Origin: Dactylosporangium sp. AC04546 | Lineage (GTDB): Bacteria > Actinomycetota > Actinomycetes > Mycobacteriales > Micromonosporaceae | Assembly (NCBI RefSeq): GCF_022095675.1 | Contig: NZ_JAHYSG010000084.1 | Coordinates: forward strand, 1 to 55,486 | Length of the DNA stretch: 55,486 bases | Direction of reading: 5' to 3' | Shown here: piece after piece, positions 34,201-42,057 of the stretch | Numbering within the stretch: position 1 is the first letter of the stretch | How the letters are laid out: every line of letters begins with the position of its first letter | Program-made: the position numbers and the translations under genes | The notes under the pieces: generated by a model | Seen by the model: only the letters and a program-made list of their open reading frames with translations | Told to the model about the DNA's origin: nothing | Databases searched by the model: none

Positions 34201-34418
34201 GGCGCCCGGTGCACCAGATCTGGCTGCCGTACCACTGGGGCGGCTCGGGCCTGACCACCGGCGACTCGGCGAACGACCTCATCGGCGTGACCCTCGACCC
34301 CAACGTGCTGATCCAGGAGAGCAAGGTGGGCACCTGCGACATCCGGCCGGGCCGGCGTCCCCGCGGCACGGCCCTGCGGGCCCTCGTCGAGGACTACGTG
34401 CGGCGGGCCGGGCAATGA
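31239..34418 (+). CDS. fdhA: Formate dehydrogenase catalytic subunit, selenocysteine-containing
   Basis: 1059 residues if the TGA at 31797-31799 (codon 187) is read as selenocysteine. The context is NQARI-U-HSATVPGLG, exactly where this family has Cys or Sec coordinating molybdenum/tungsten. Homology continues in frame on both sides of the TGA. A [4Fe-4S] site is visible as C48-P-Y-C51-A-V-G-C55 and C83. Later blocks (GNMGRPGGGIMALRGHASIQGSTDIP, KGYFLLGQNPAVGSAHG) bind the bis-molybdopterin cofactor. There is no clear Tat signal, so a cytoplasmic active site is likely. It oxidises formate to CO2, passing electrons to the next two subunits. A SECIS hairpin follows the TGA and selD lies downstream. 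Confidence 0.95.
31797..31828 (+). promoter_or_regulatory. Selenocysteine UGA codon and bacterial SECIS element
   Basis: TGA at 31797-31799 is followed after 12 bases by a 17-base stem-loop (GTCCCCGGTCTGGGGAC, 31812-31828). The stem is GTCCCC/GGGGAC and the loop GGTCT starts 18 bases after the TGA. As I recall the Escherichia coli fdhF element, the apical GGUCU sits at the same distance. SelB would bind here to place Sec-tRNA at the UGA. Confidence 0.9.
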
Positions 34419-35188
34419 CCTCACAACCCGTGGAGCGCGTCGGCTTCTTCACCGACACGAGCGTCTGCATCGGCTGCAAGGCCTGCGAGGTCGCCTGTAA
34501 GGAGTGGAACGCGATCCCGGCCGACGGCCTCGACCTGCTCGGCATGTCGTTCGACAACACCGGCCAGCTCGACGCCAACTCGTGGCGGCACGTCGCGTTC
34601 ATCGAGCAGCCGGCCACGCAACCGGACGGCGAGATGCGCTGGCTGATGGCCTCCGACGTGTGCAAGCACTGCACGCACGCGGCCTGCCTCGACGTGTGCC
34701 CGACCGGCTCGCTGCTGCGCACCGAGTTCGACACCGTCGTCGTGCAGGCCGACATCTGCAACGGCTGCGGCTACTGCATCAGCGCCTGCCCGTACGGCGT
34801 CATCGGCCGCCGCGAGGGCGACGGCCGGGCCTGGAAGTGCACGATGTGCTACGACCGGCTCGGGGCGGGCCTGCGCCCGGCCTGCGCCACCGCCTGCCCG
34901 ACCGAGTCGATCCAGTTCGGGCCGCTCGACGAGCTGCGTGAGCGGGCCGCGGCCCGGCTCGAGGCGCTCGACGACCCGCGGGCCCGCCTCTACGGCCACG
35001 ACCCCGACGACGGCGTGGGCGGGCAGGGGGCGTTCTTCCTGCTGCTCGACGAGCCGGAGGTGTACGGCCTGCCGCCCGCACCGGTGGCCACCACGCGCGA
35101 CCTGCCCGACATGTGGAAGCACGCGGGCCTGGCCGCGCTGACGATGGCCGCCGCGGTCGTCGTGTCGTTCTTCGGAAGGCGCCGATGA
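34415..35188 (+). CDS. fdhB: Formate dehydrogenase iron-sulfur (4 x [4Fe-4S]) subunit
   Basis: 257 residues; ATG overlaps the fdhA stop (ATGA). Four ferredoxin-type cysteine clusters: CIGCKACEVACKEW, CKHCTHAACLDVCPTGSL, CNGCGYCISACPYGVIG and CTMCYDRLGAGLRPACATACPT. The C-terminus has one hydrophobic segment (AGLAALTMAAAVVVSFF) that could anchor it to the membrane. It should carry electrons from the catalytic subunit to the membrane subunit, as FdnH/HybA-like proteins do. Confidence 0.94.
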   Translation: MTSQPVERVGFFTDTSVCIGCKACEVACKEWNAIPADGLDLLGMSFDNTGQLDANSWRHVAFIEQPATQPDGEMRWLMASDVCKHCTHAACLDVCPTGSLLRTEFDTVVVQADICNGCGYCISACPYGVIGRREGDGRAWKCTMCYDRLGAGLRPACATACPTESIQFGPLDELRERAAARLEALDDPRARLYGHDPDDGVGGQGAFFLLLDEPEVYGLPPAPVATTRDLPDMWKHAGLAALTMAAAVVVSFFGRRR

Positions 35189-36099
35189 CTGACTCGTACT
35201 ACGGCCGGCCGATCCTCAAGGCGCCCGTGTGGCGCCACGACATCCCGGCGTACCTCTTCACCGGCGGGCTGGCGGCCGGCAGCGCGCTGCTCGCGGCCGG
35301 TGCCGACCTGACCGGCCGCCCGGTGACCCGCCGCGCGGCCCGGGCGGCGGCGGTCGCCGCGCTCGGCGCCAGCACGTACTTCCTGGTCAACGACCTCGGC
35401 CGCCCGGCACGCTTCCACCACATGCTGCGCGTGGCCAAGCCGACCTCGCCGATGTCGGTCGGCACCTGGCTGCTCACCGCGTTCGGCGGCGCCGCCGGCC
35501 TGGCCGCGACCGCCGAGCTGCGCCCGCGCAGCCGGTTCGTGCGCGGCGCCGGCCGGGCCGCCGGGCTCGGCGCCGCCGCGCTCGCGCCGGGCCTGGCCAC
35601 CTACACCGCGGTCCTGGTCGCCGACACGGCGGTCCCGTCGTGGCACGAGCCGTACCGCGAGCTGCCGTTCGCGTTCGCCGGCAGCGCCCTGGCCAGCGGT
35701 GCCGCCGTCGGCCTGCTCGCCGGTCCGCTGCGCGAGAGCGGCCCGGCCCGCGCGCTGGCCGTGGCCGGCGCCGCCCTGGAGGTCGCCGCGACCCACCGCA
35801 TCGAGACCGGCCACGGCCTGCTCAGCGAGCCGTACCGCACCGGCCGGGCGGCGCGCCTGCTGCGCGCGGCCCGCACGCTCACCCTGGCCGGCGCCGCCGG
35901 AGCGCTGCTCGGCCGGCGCAGCCGGGTCGTGTCGGCGCTGTCGGGCGCGGCGCTGCTGGCCGGCTCCCTGGCGACCCGCTTCGGCATCTTCGAGGCGGGC
36001 GTGGAGTCGACGAAGGACCCGCGCTACGTGGTCGAGCCTCAGCGCACCCGTACCGTGACGCCCGGCTCGGCCGGCAGCAGCTCGCCCACGACGGGGTAG
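35185..36099 (+). CDS. NrfD/PsrC-like membrane subunit of the formate dehydrogenase
   Basis: 304 residues, about eight transmembrane helices. The start (WRHDIPAYLFTGGLAAGSALLAAGADL) and FLVNDLGRPARFHHMLRVAKPTSPMSVGTWLLTAFG match the NrfD family, which transfers electrons to menaquinone. ATG overlaps the previous stop (ATGA). The last 20 codons overlap the 3' end of convergent selD, so the two genes share 61 bases. The length is normal. Confidence 0.93.
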   Translation: MTDSYYGRPILKAPVWRHDIPAYLFTGGLAAGSALLAAGADLTGRPVTRRAARAAAVAALGASTYFLVNDLGRPARFHHMLRVAKPTSPMSVGTWLLTAFGGAAGLAATAELRPRSRFVRGAGRAAGLGAAALAPGLATYTAVLVADTAVPSWHEPYRELPFAFAGSALASGAAVGLLAGPLRESGPARALAVAGAALEVAATHRIETGHGLLSEPYRTGRAARLLRAARTLTLAGAAGALLGRRSRVVSALSGAALLAGSLATRFGIFEAGVESTKDPRYVVEPQRTRTVTPGSAGSSSPTTG

Positions 36100-37049
36100 C
36101 CGGGCAGCTCCCCCGCCACGAGCAGCCCGCCCGACGTCTGCGCATCGGCGAGCAGCAGCAGCTCGTCCTCGCCGACGGCCCCGCCGTCGAGGTGCGGGCG
36201 GACCCAGTCGAGGTTGCGGCGGGTGCCGCCGCTGACGAACCCGTCGCGCAGGGCCTCGCGGGCGCCGTCGAGATACGGCACGGCGGTGTGGTCGAGCACG
36301 GCCGTCACCCCGCTGGCCCGGGCCAGCTTGTGCAGGTGCCCCAGCAGCCCGAACCCGGTGACGTCGGTGGCGCACACGGCCCCGGCGGCGAGCGCGGCCT
36401 CCGACGCGTCCCGGTTGAGCCGGGTCATGGCGGCGACGGCGTGCGGGAACACCTCGCCGGTGGCCTTGTGCCGGCTGTTGAGCACCCCGATGCCGAGCGG
36501 CTTGGTGAGCGTGAGCGGCACCCCGGCGACCCCGCGGTCATTGCGCAGCAACCGGTCGGGGTCGGCGAGCCCGGTGACGGCCATCCCGTACTTCGGCTCG
36601 GGGTCGTCGACGGAGTGCCCGCCCGCGACGTGACAGCCCGCCTCCCGCGCGACGTCGAGGCCGCCCGCCAGTACCGTCGCCGCCATCTCCATCGGCAGCC
36701 GGTCCCGCGGCCAGGCGAGCAGGTTGACGGCCACGACGGGCCGCCCGCCCATCGCGTACACGTCGGACAGCGCGTTGGCCGCCGCGATCCGCCCCCAGTC
36801 GTAGGGGTCGTCGACAACGGGTGTGAAGAAGTCCGCCGTGGCGACGACCGCGGTCCCGTGCTCGATCCGCACCACGGCGGCGTCGTCCCCGTCGTCGAGC
36901 CCGACGAGCAGCTCCCCCGGCCCGCCGGGCGGCGCCGCCCCGACCAGCCCGCCGACGACGGCTTCGAGCTCCCCGGGCGGGATCTTGCAGGCACACCCGC
37001 CCCCGTGCGCGTACCCGGTCAGCCGCCCGATCTCGCTCGTCGCCGTCAC
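36039..37049 (-). CDS. selD: Selenide, water dikinase (selenophosphate synthase)
   Basis: 336 residues. The N-terminus GYAHGGGCACKIPPGELEAVV carries the catalytic Cys19 and Lys22 (E. coli SelD C17 and K20). The AIR-synthase-like ATP-binding domain follows: VGLDDGDDAAVVRIE, TADFFTPVVDDPYDWGRIAAANALSDVYAMGG, GGHSVDDPEPKYGMAVTG and DVTGFGLLGHL. It makes selenophosphate, the selenium donor for Sec-tRNA. I chose GTG 37049, which has GGGTAGG upstream; 37067 is an alternative. It lies head to tail against the formate dehydrogenase genes. selA, selB and the Sec tRNA gene are not in this window. Confidence 0.93.
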   Translation of the reverse strand: MTATSEIGRLTGYAHGGGCACKIPPGELEAVVGGLVGAAPPGGPGELLVGLDDGDDAAVVRIEHGTAVVATADFFTPVVDDPYDWGRIAAANALSDVYAMGGRPVVAVNLLAWPRDRLPMEMAATVLAGGLDVAREAGCHVAGGHSVDDPEPKYGMAVTGLADPDRLLRNDRGVAGVPLTLTKPLGIGVLNSRHKATGEVFPHAVAAMTRLNRDASEAALAAGAVCATDVTGFGLLGHLHKLARASGVTAVLDHTAVPYLDGAREALRDGFVSGGTRRNLDWVRPHLDGGAVGEDELLLLADAQTSGGLLVAGELPGYPVVGELLPAEPGVTVRVR

Positions 37050-37091
37050 GCGGCCCAGCCTACCCACACCCGGTACTCCCGGCGGCCTCTC

Positions 37092-38480
37092 TCAAGCGTG
37101 GTCTTCCTCCCGTTCATGTGCCGCAGCCTTGCCGTCGGCGTCACCATCTGTCGATGTCAAGGGCAGCCGGGTCGCGGCGACGACGCCAGCGATCGCTACG
37201 ACAGCCAGGACCGCGAACACGACGCTGAAGGCTAGCGTCGGCGACGATCCCAGCCCGGTCAGGACCGCACCCGTCACCGCAACCCCGGTCACCGCCGCCA
37301 CTTGCCGGACGGCGCTGAACATGCCCGAGGCTGCGCCGGCGGCCGCTGCATCCACAGATGCCATCGCGGCAACCGACAGCGGCGACCAGGCCACGGCATT
37401 CGCGATACCGAGTACCGCAGCCCCGAGCGCCATCCACCACGGGTCGACTTCCAGGACGACCACAAGTCCGATCAGCAACAGACTTGCCGCAAGCAACACC
37501 ATCCCCAGGATCGCCGGACGGCGTGGACCCACACGGTCCACCCATCGGCCGGCCGCGGGGGACAACACGGCTGCCACAACAGCGTCCGGGGCCATCACCA
37601 AGGCTGCCTCCATCGGTCCGAGGCCCCTTACCTCCTGCAAATACAGCATCGCCGGTAGCGCCATCGCGATGAAGGCCGTGCCCAGAGCCGCCATCGCGAC
37701 GCTCGCCGCCCGGTAGCCGGGCGAGCGGTACAGTCCCAATGGCGCCAGGGCCGCAGCGCCCATCCGTCGCTCGTGGAACGCGAAGACGATCAGCAGCGCT
37801 GCGGCGACGGCGACAGCGATCGCGGGTGCCGGGATGTCACGCCAGGCGAGGAGCGCCCAGACGAGAACACCGAGTCCAGCCGTGCTCGTGACCGCCCCCA
37901 GCGGGTCAAGCCGCGCGGCCCGGCCTCGGCTGCCGGGAATCCACCGCAGCCCCATGAGCAGTGCGACACCGCACAGCGGAACATTGACCCAGAAGATCCA
38001 CCGCCAATCGAGGACTGCTGTCAACAGGCCCCCGAGGACCGGGCCGAGGAGCGCGCCGGCTGCCGCGACCGAGCCCCACGCACCCAGCGCACGCCCGCGC
38101 TCATCGGCGACGAACAGGCGGCGAATCAGCGTGAGCGGCTGAGGAGCCATCGCGGCCGCCGCAAGACCCTGCACAACCCTGAACAGCACGAGCCAGCCAA
38201 CCGACGGCGCCAGCCCGCACAACGCCGAGGCAACCGCAAAGCCCGCCATCCCGACCAGGAACACGCGCTTGGGGTCATACCGATCGCCGAGCCTCCCGGC
38301 GACCAGCAACGGGACCGAGAAAGCCAGCAGGTACCCGGCTGTCACCCAGAACAGCCCGGAGACGTCCGGCTTGAGATCACTCTGGATGCTCGGGCTCGCG
38401 ACCGCCACGATCGTCGTATCGAGCAGGATGACGAAGAACCCCGCAAGCAGCGCCGCAAGTCCCGCCCACCGGTTCGCCAA
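37092..38480 (-). CDS. MFS exporter, DHA2-type, with likely TTG start
   Basis: 462 residues, about 14 transmembrane segments. LAALLAGFFVILLDTTIVAVASPSIQSDL (helix 1), VAGRLGDRYDPKRVFLVG (loop 2-3) and GALLGPVLGGLLTAVLDWRWIFWVNVP (motif C) mark a drug/proton antiporter. No in-frame ATG or GTG precedes the first helix; TTG at 38480, with GGTGG six bases upstream, is the best start. Third-codon G/C looks lower than in neighbours, which suggests later acquisition. It is on the same strand as the FAD monooxygenase upstream (107-base gap) and may be in the same transcript. Confidence 0.85.
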   Translation of the reverse strand: MANRWAGLAALLAGFFVILLDTTIVAVASPSIQSDLKPDVSGLFWVTAGYLLAFSVPLLVAGRLGDRYDPKRVFLVGMAGFAVASALCGLAPSVGWLVLFRVVQGLAAAAMAPQPLTLIRRLFVADERGRALGAWGSVAAAGALLGPVLGGLLTAVLDWRWIFWVNVPLCGVALLMGLRWIPGSRGRAARLDPLGAVTSTAGLGVLVWALLAWRDIPAPAIAVAVAAALLIVFAFHERRMGAAALAPLGLYRSPGYRAASVAMAALGTAFIAMALPAMLYLQEVRGLGPMEAALVMAPDAVVAAVLSPAAGRWVDRVGPRRPAILGMVLLAASLLLIGLVVVLEVDPWWMALGAAVLGIANAVAWSPLSVAAMASVDAAAAGAASGMFSAVRQVAAVTGVAVTGAVLTGLGSSPTLAFSVVFAVLAVVAIAGVVAATRLPLTSTDGDADGKAAAHEREEDHA

Positions 38481-38587
38481 AATGATCCACCGTTTCCGCC
38501 CAGCGTTTCCCCGGGCGTCCGCCTCGAGTCTCCTGCCGCCGAAAGATATCGACGATCTCGCCCTCAGGACCAGCCGGGACGGCGCGG

Positions 38588-39682
38588 TCAGGCGGCGCGG
38601 GACAGGGTGCGGGCGGCGACGTTGCGGGCCGCGATGCCCAGGCGCGTCTTCGGGATGAGCAGGGTCGCGGCGCGGCCCGCGTGGCGCTGGCGGGGGCCGG
38701 TCAGCGCGCGGTGCTCCGCCTCGTACCGGCGCAGCGCGCTCGCCAGGTCGGGGGCGGAGGCGAGCGCCGAGGCCAGGGTGTACGCGCCGGCCATCGCCAG
38801 GCTGGAGCCCTCGCCGAACAACGAGACGCAGGACGCGGCGTCGCCGAGCAGCGTGACCCGGCCGGCCGACCAGGTGGGCATCCGCACCCGGCTCACCGCG
38901 TCGAAGTACAGCTCGTCGGCCGTCCCCACCTGCTCCAGGAGCGCCGGGACGCGCCACCCGGCGCCGGCGTAGGCCGCGTGCAGCAGGCGGCGGTGCTGCT
39001 CGACGTCGCGGTGGTCGAAGTCCGGCACCGCCGGGGCGCGGTAGATGAACGCGGCCAGGGAGCGGTCGCGGGACGGGTGGAGCGAGGCCAGCCGGCCCGG
39101 CTCGTTGTACAGCAGCACGTCCGGGTCCTCGTCGGCGACGACCGGCAGCGTGCCGACGTAGACACCCAGGTGCTCGACCCGCACCGCCGAGGCGGGGAAC
39201 GCCAGGCGGCGGACCGTGGAGTGCAGGCCGTCGGCGCCCACCACCAGGTCGAAGCGCTGCGCCGGGGCGCGGTCGAAGGTCACGTCGACGCCGCCGGCGT
39301 CCGGCGACAGCGACGTGATCGTGTCGTCGAAGCGGAACTCGGCGTGCTCGCGCGCCGCCTCGTACAGCACCCGGGCCAGGTCGGCTCGCGGGATCTCCAC
39401 GTCCTCGGCGTTGCGGCTCATGGGCAGGCGGGCGAGCGTGCGGCCGGCGGCGTCGACGGCCCGCATCGCGGTGGCCCGGGTCGCCGACGCGCGCAGGCCG
39501 GGCAGCACGCCCATCCCGCGGGCCACCGGCAGCGCGGGGCCGCGCACGTCGACCGGGTTGCCGCTGGAGCGGGTGCCCTGCGCGCGCTCGACGACCGTCG
39601 GGCGCAGGCCGCGGCGGGCCAGCCAGTAGGCGAGGGTCGGGCCGGCCACACCGGCCCCGGAGATGAGCACCGTCTGCGTCAT
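38588..39682 (-). CDS. FAD-dependent monooxygenase (PHBH/TetX-like)
   Basis: 364 residues. FAD-binding GxGxxG is present as ISGAGVAGPTLAYWLARRGLRPTVVERA. Further marks are DLVVGADGLHSTVRRLAFP (DG motif) and GRVTLLGDAASCVSLFGEGSSLAMAGAYTLASAL (GD motif). It should hydroxylate an aromatic or other small molecule using NAD(P)H and O2. ATG at 39682. Divergent from the TetR gene with two palindromes between, so the regulator probably represses it and perhaps the exporter downstream. Confidence 0.92.
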   Translation of the reverse strand: MTQTVLISGAGVAGPTLAYWLARRGLRPTVVERAQGTRSSGNPVDVRGPALPVARGMGVLPGLRASATRATAMRAVDAAGRTLARLPMSRNAEDVEIPRADLARVLYEAAREHAEFRFDDTITSLSPDAGGVDVTFDRAPAQRFDLVVGADGLHSTVRRLAFPASAVRVEHLGVYVGTLPVVADEDPDVLLYNEPGRLASLHPSRDRSLAAFIYRAPAVPDFDHRDVEQHRRLLHAAYAGAGWRVPALLEQVGTADELYFDAVSRVRMPTWSAGRVTLLGDAASCVSLFGEGSSLAMAGAYTLASALASAPDLASALRRYEAEHRALTGPRQRHAGRAATLLIPKTRLGIAARNVAARTLSRAA

Positions 39683-39696
39683 GCCCCGAACGATAA

Positions 39697-39745
39697 CTGC
39701 ACTCAGTGCAGAATTGCAACGAGTGCGGACTCACACTGAGTGCGG
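39697..39745. promoter_or_regulatory. Two TetR-type operators between monooxygenase and TetR genes
   Basis: Site 1: CTGCACT-C-AGTGCAG (39697-39711), a perfect 7-bp dyad. Site 2: ACACTGAGTGC within 39731-39745 repeats the same core with one arm degenerate. The sites lie in the 78-base divergent gap, 15 bases from the monooxygenase start and just before the TetR start, and overlap likely promoters of both genes. Confidence 0.7.
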
Positions 39746-39760
39746 CTATCATTCGGTACC

Positions 39761-40366
39761 GTGACACTGCGCGAACGCAAGCGGGAGCGGACCCGGCGGG
39801 CCGTCGTCGACGCCGCGGTCGAGCTGTTCGAGCGCGACGGCTACGAGCAGACGACCGTCGCCGACATCGCGGCGGCGGCCGAGATCGGGACGCGGACCTT
39901 CTTCAGCTACTTCCCGACGAAGGAGGACGTGCTGTTCCCGGAGGGCGACGCCCGCATCGCCGCGGCCGTGCACGCCATCGCCACCCGGGCACCGGACGAG
40001 GGGCCGGCCGAGGTGTTGTTGCGCACGCTGCGGATCGTCGGCGAGGACAGCGACGACCTCGGCAGCCGGCTCGCCGCCCTGCGGCTGCGGCTGATCGCGG
40101 ACGTGCCCTCGGTCCGTGGGCGGGCGCTGCAGCTGCAGGCCGACGGTCAGCTGCGGATCGCGACCCACCTCGCGGCGGCGTTCCCGGACCGGCTCGACCC
40201 GGTGACCGCCGCCGCCCTCACCGGCGCCTTCATCGGCGCGGTCACCGGGGCCCTGCAGATGCTGCTCAAGGACGGTCACCCGGGGGATCCGGCGGCGGTA
40301 CAGGCGGCCGTCCGGCGGGCGACGGACGTCGCGCTGGCCCCCTGGAGCACCCGGCCGCGGTCATGA
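39761..40366 (+). CDS. TetR-family repressor, probable controller of the monooxygenase
   Basis: 201 residues from GTG 39761. Helix-turn-helix: TRRAVVDAAVELFERDGYEQTTVADIAAAAEIGTRTFFSYFPTKEDVLFP, followed by an all-helical ligand domain. GTRTFFSYF is the recognition-helix form of the MftR-like group. Divergent from the FAD monooxygenase with matching dyads in the gap. Confidence 0.93.
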   Translation: MTLRERKRERTRRAVVDAAVELFERDGYEQTTVADIAAAAEIGTRTFFSYFPTKEDVLFPEGDARIAAAVHAIATRAPDEGPAEVLLRTLRIVGEDSDDLGSRLAALRLRLIADVPSVRGRALQLQADGQLRIATHLAAAFPDRLDPVTAAALTGAFIGAVTGALQMLLKDGHPGDPAAVQAAVRRATDVALAPWSTRPRS

Positions 40367-40436
40367 CATCCGTCATGGGGGTGCGGGTGACGCGACGCAG
40401 CCGTGCGCGGGACGCGCCACGGCGATGCTCTATGGC

Positions 40437-41330
40437 ATGACGAACCCAGCAGTCCAGCTGACCGGCCTGACCAAGGCCTTCGGCGCGGTCACCGCCGTCG
40501 GCGGCGTCGACCTCACGATCCGCCGGGGCGAGGTCGTCGCGCTCCTCGGGCCCAACGGCGCCGGCAAGTCCACGACGATCGACATGATCCTCGGGCTGCT
40601 GCGCCCCGACAGCGGCACCGTGCTCCTCGACGGGCAGCCGCCGGCCCGCGCCGTCGCCCGCGGCACCGTCGGCGCGCTGTTGCAGAGCGGCGGCCTGCTG
40701 CCCGACCTGACCGCCGCCGAGACCGTGCGCCTGGCCGCCGGGCTGCAGCGCACGGCCCGCCCGGTCGGCGAGGTGCTGCGCGAGGCCGGCGTCGAGCCGT
40801 TCGCGAACCAGAAGGTCGGCGGCCTCTCCGGCGGCCAGCAGCAGCGGGTCCGCTTCGCGATGGCCCTCGTCGCCGACCCCGAGCTGCTGATCCTCGACGA
40901 GCCCACGACCGGCCTCGACGTCGAGTCCCGCCGCGCGTTCTGGACCACCATGCGCGCGCAGACCGCCGGCGGCCGCACGGTGCTCTTCGCCACGCACTAC
41001 CTCGACGAGGCCGACGCCTACGCCGACCGCATCGTCCTGCTGCGCTCCGGGCGGATCATCGCCGACGGTACCGCGGCACAGATCAAGGCAGCCGTGACCG
41101 GCCGCGTCATCCGCGCCACGCTCCCCGGGGCCGACCTGGCCACCCTCGCCGCCCTGCCCGGCGTGGACCGCGTCGAGACCCGCGGCGACGTGGTGCTGCT
41201 GCACTGCAACGACTCCGACGCCGCCCTGCGCGGCCTGCTCACCACGACCGCGGCCTACGACGTCGAGGTCACCAGCCGCAACCTCGAAGACGCCTTCATC
41301 GCCCTCACCGCCGCCGGGAGCGCCCAGTGA
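40437..41330 (+). CDS. ABC-2 exporter ATP-binding protein
   Basis: 297 residues. Walker A GPNGAGKSTT, Q-loop LLQSGGLLPDLTA, signature LSGGQQQRVRFAMAL, Walker B LLILDEPTTGLD and H-loop FATHYLDEAD are all present. A C-terminal extension of ~85 residues is typical of drug and lantibiotic exporters (DrrA type). ATG 40437 places the ATPase domain at the usual distance; ATG 40425 is possible. The stop overlaps the permease GTG (GTGA). Confidence 0.94.
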   Translation: MTNPAVQLTGLTKAFGAVTAVGGVDLTIRRGEVVALLGPNGAGKSTTIDMILGLLRPDSGTVLLDGQPPARAVARGTVGALLQSGGLLPDLTAAETVRLAAGLQRTARPVGEVLREAGVEPFANQKVGGLSGGQQQRVRFAMALVADPELLILDEPTTGLDVESRRAFWTTMRAQTAGGRTVLFATHYLDEADAYADRIVLLRSGRIIADGTAAQIKAAVTGRVIRATLPGADLATLAALPGVDRVETRGDVVLLHCNDSDAALRGLLTTTAAYDVEVTSRNLEDAFIALTAAGSAQ

Positions 41331-42049
41331 ACGCCACCTACCTGCGCCTGGAAGCCGTCCGCCTCTTCCGCAACAAGCGCGTCGTCATCTTCTCCACCCT
41401 GCTGCCGGCCATCCTGGTGCTCATCATCGGCGGCGTGTCGGTCGGCAACGACCCCGACGCCAAGAAGTACGTCATGGTGAGCATGGCCCTCTTCGGTGCG
41501 ATGTCCGCCGCGCTGTCCAGCGGCGGCACGATCGCCGTCGAGCGCGGCCTCGGCTGGAACCGCACGCTGCGGCTGACCCCGCTCTCCCCGGGGGCCTACG
41601 TCATGAACAAGGTGCTCCTGGCCCTGCTCGTGGCCGTGCCGCCGGTCGTGGTCACGTTCGTCATCGGCGCGACCGCGCTGCACGTGCGGCTCACCGCCGC
41701 CGAGTGGCTGCTGTGCTTCGCAGGCGCCTGGCTGTCGTCGCTGCCGTTCGCCGCGCTCGGCGTGGTCCTCGGCTACATCGCCAAGCCCGACAGCGTCCAG
41801 CAGGTCGGCGCGCTCATCAACCTGGTCCTCGCCGCGTTCGGCGGCCTGTGGGTGCCGGTCGACCTGATGCCGCGCGTCCTGCGGGAGATCGCCCGCTTCA
41901 CCCCGTCGTACTGGACCGGCGAGGTGGCCCGCAGCCCGCTCGACGGCGGCCACATCGACGGGCAGGCGATCCTGGTCCTGCTCGGCTGGACGGTGGTGCT
42001 GGGCCTGGTCGCCCTGCGCCGCTTCCGGGTCGACACCGCGCGGGCCTGA
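41327..42049 (+). CDS. ABC-2 type permease
   Basis: 240 residues with six predicted transmembrane segments and the ABC2 family ending (LINLVLAAFGGLWVPVDLMPRVLREIARFTPSYW). GTG start overlapping the ATPase gene. With the ATPase it should form an exporter for drugs, lipids or peptides. The kinase gene follows after 8 bases. Confidence 0.92.
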   Translation: MNATYLRLEAVRLFRNKRVVIFSTLLPAILVLIIGGVSVGNDPDAKKYVMVSMALFGAMSAALSSGGTIAVERGLGWNRTLRLTPLSPGAYVMNKVLLALLVAVPPVVVTFVIGATALHVRLTAAEWLLCFAGAWLSSLPFAALGVVLGYIAKPDSVQQVGALINLVLAAFGGLWVPVDLMPRVLREIARFTPSYWTGEVARSPLDGGHIDGQAILVLLGWTVVLGLVALRRFRVDTARA

Positions 42050-42057
42050 CGGACAAG

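Noticed and set aside
37092..39767. One 891-codon protein joining the MFS exporter and upstream sequence
   Set aside because: The upstream part is the wrong-frame shadow of the FAD monooxygenase; the MFS begins at about 38480.
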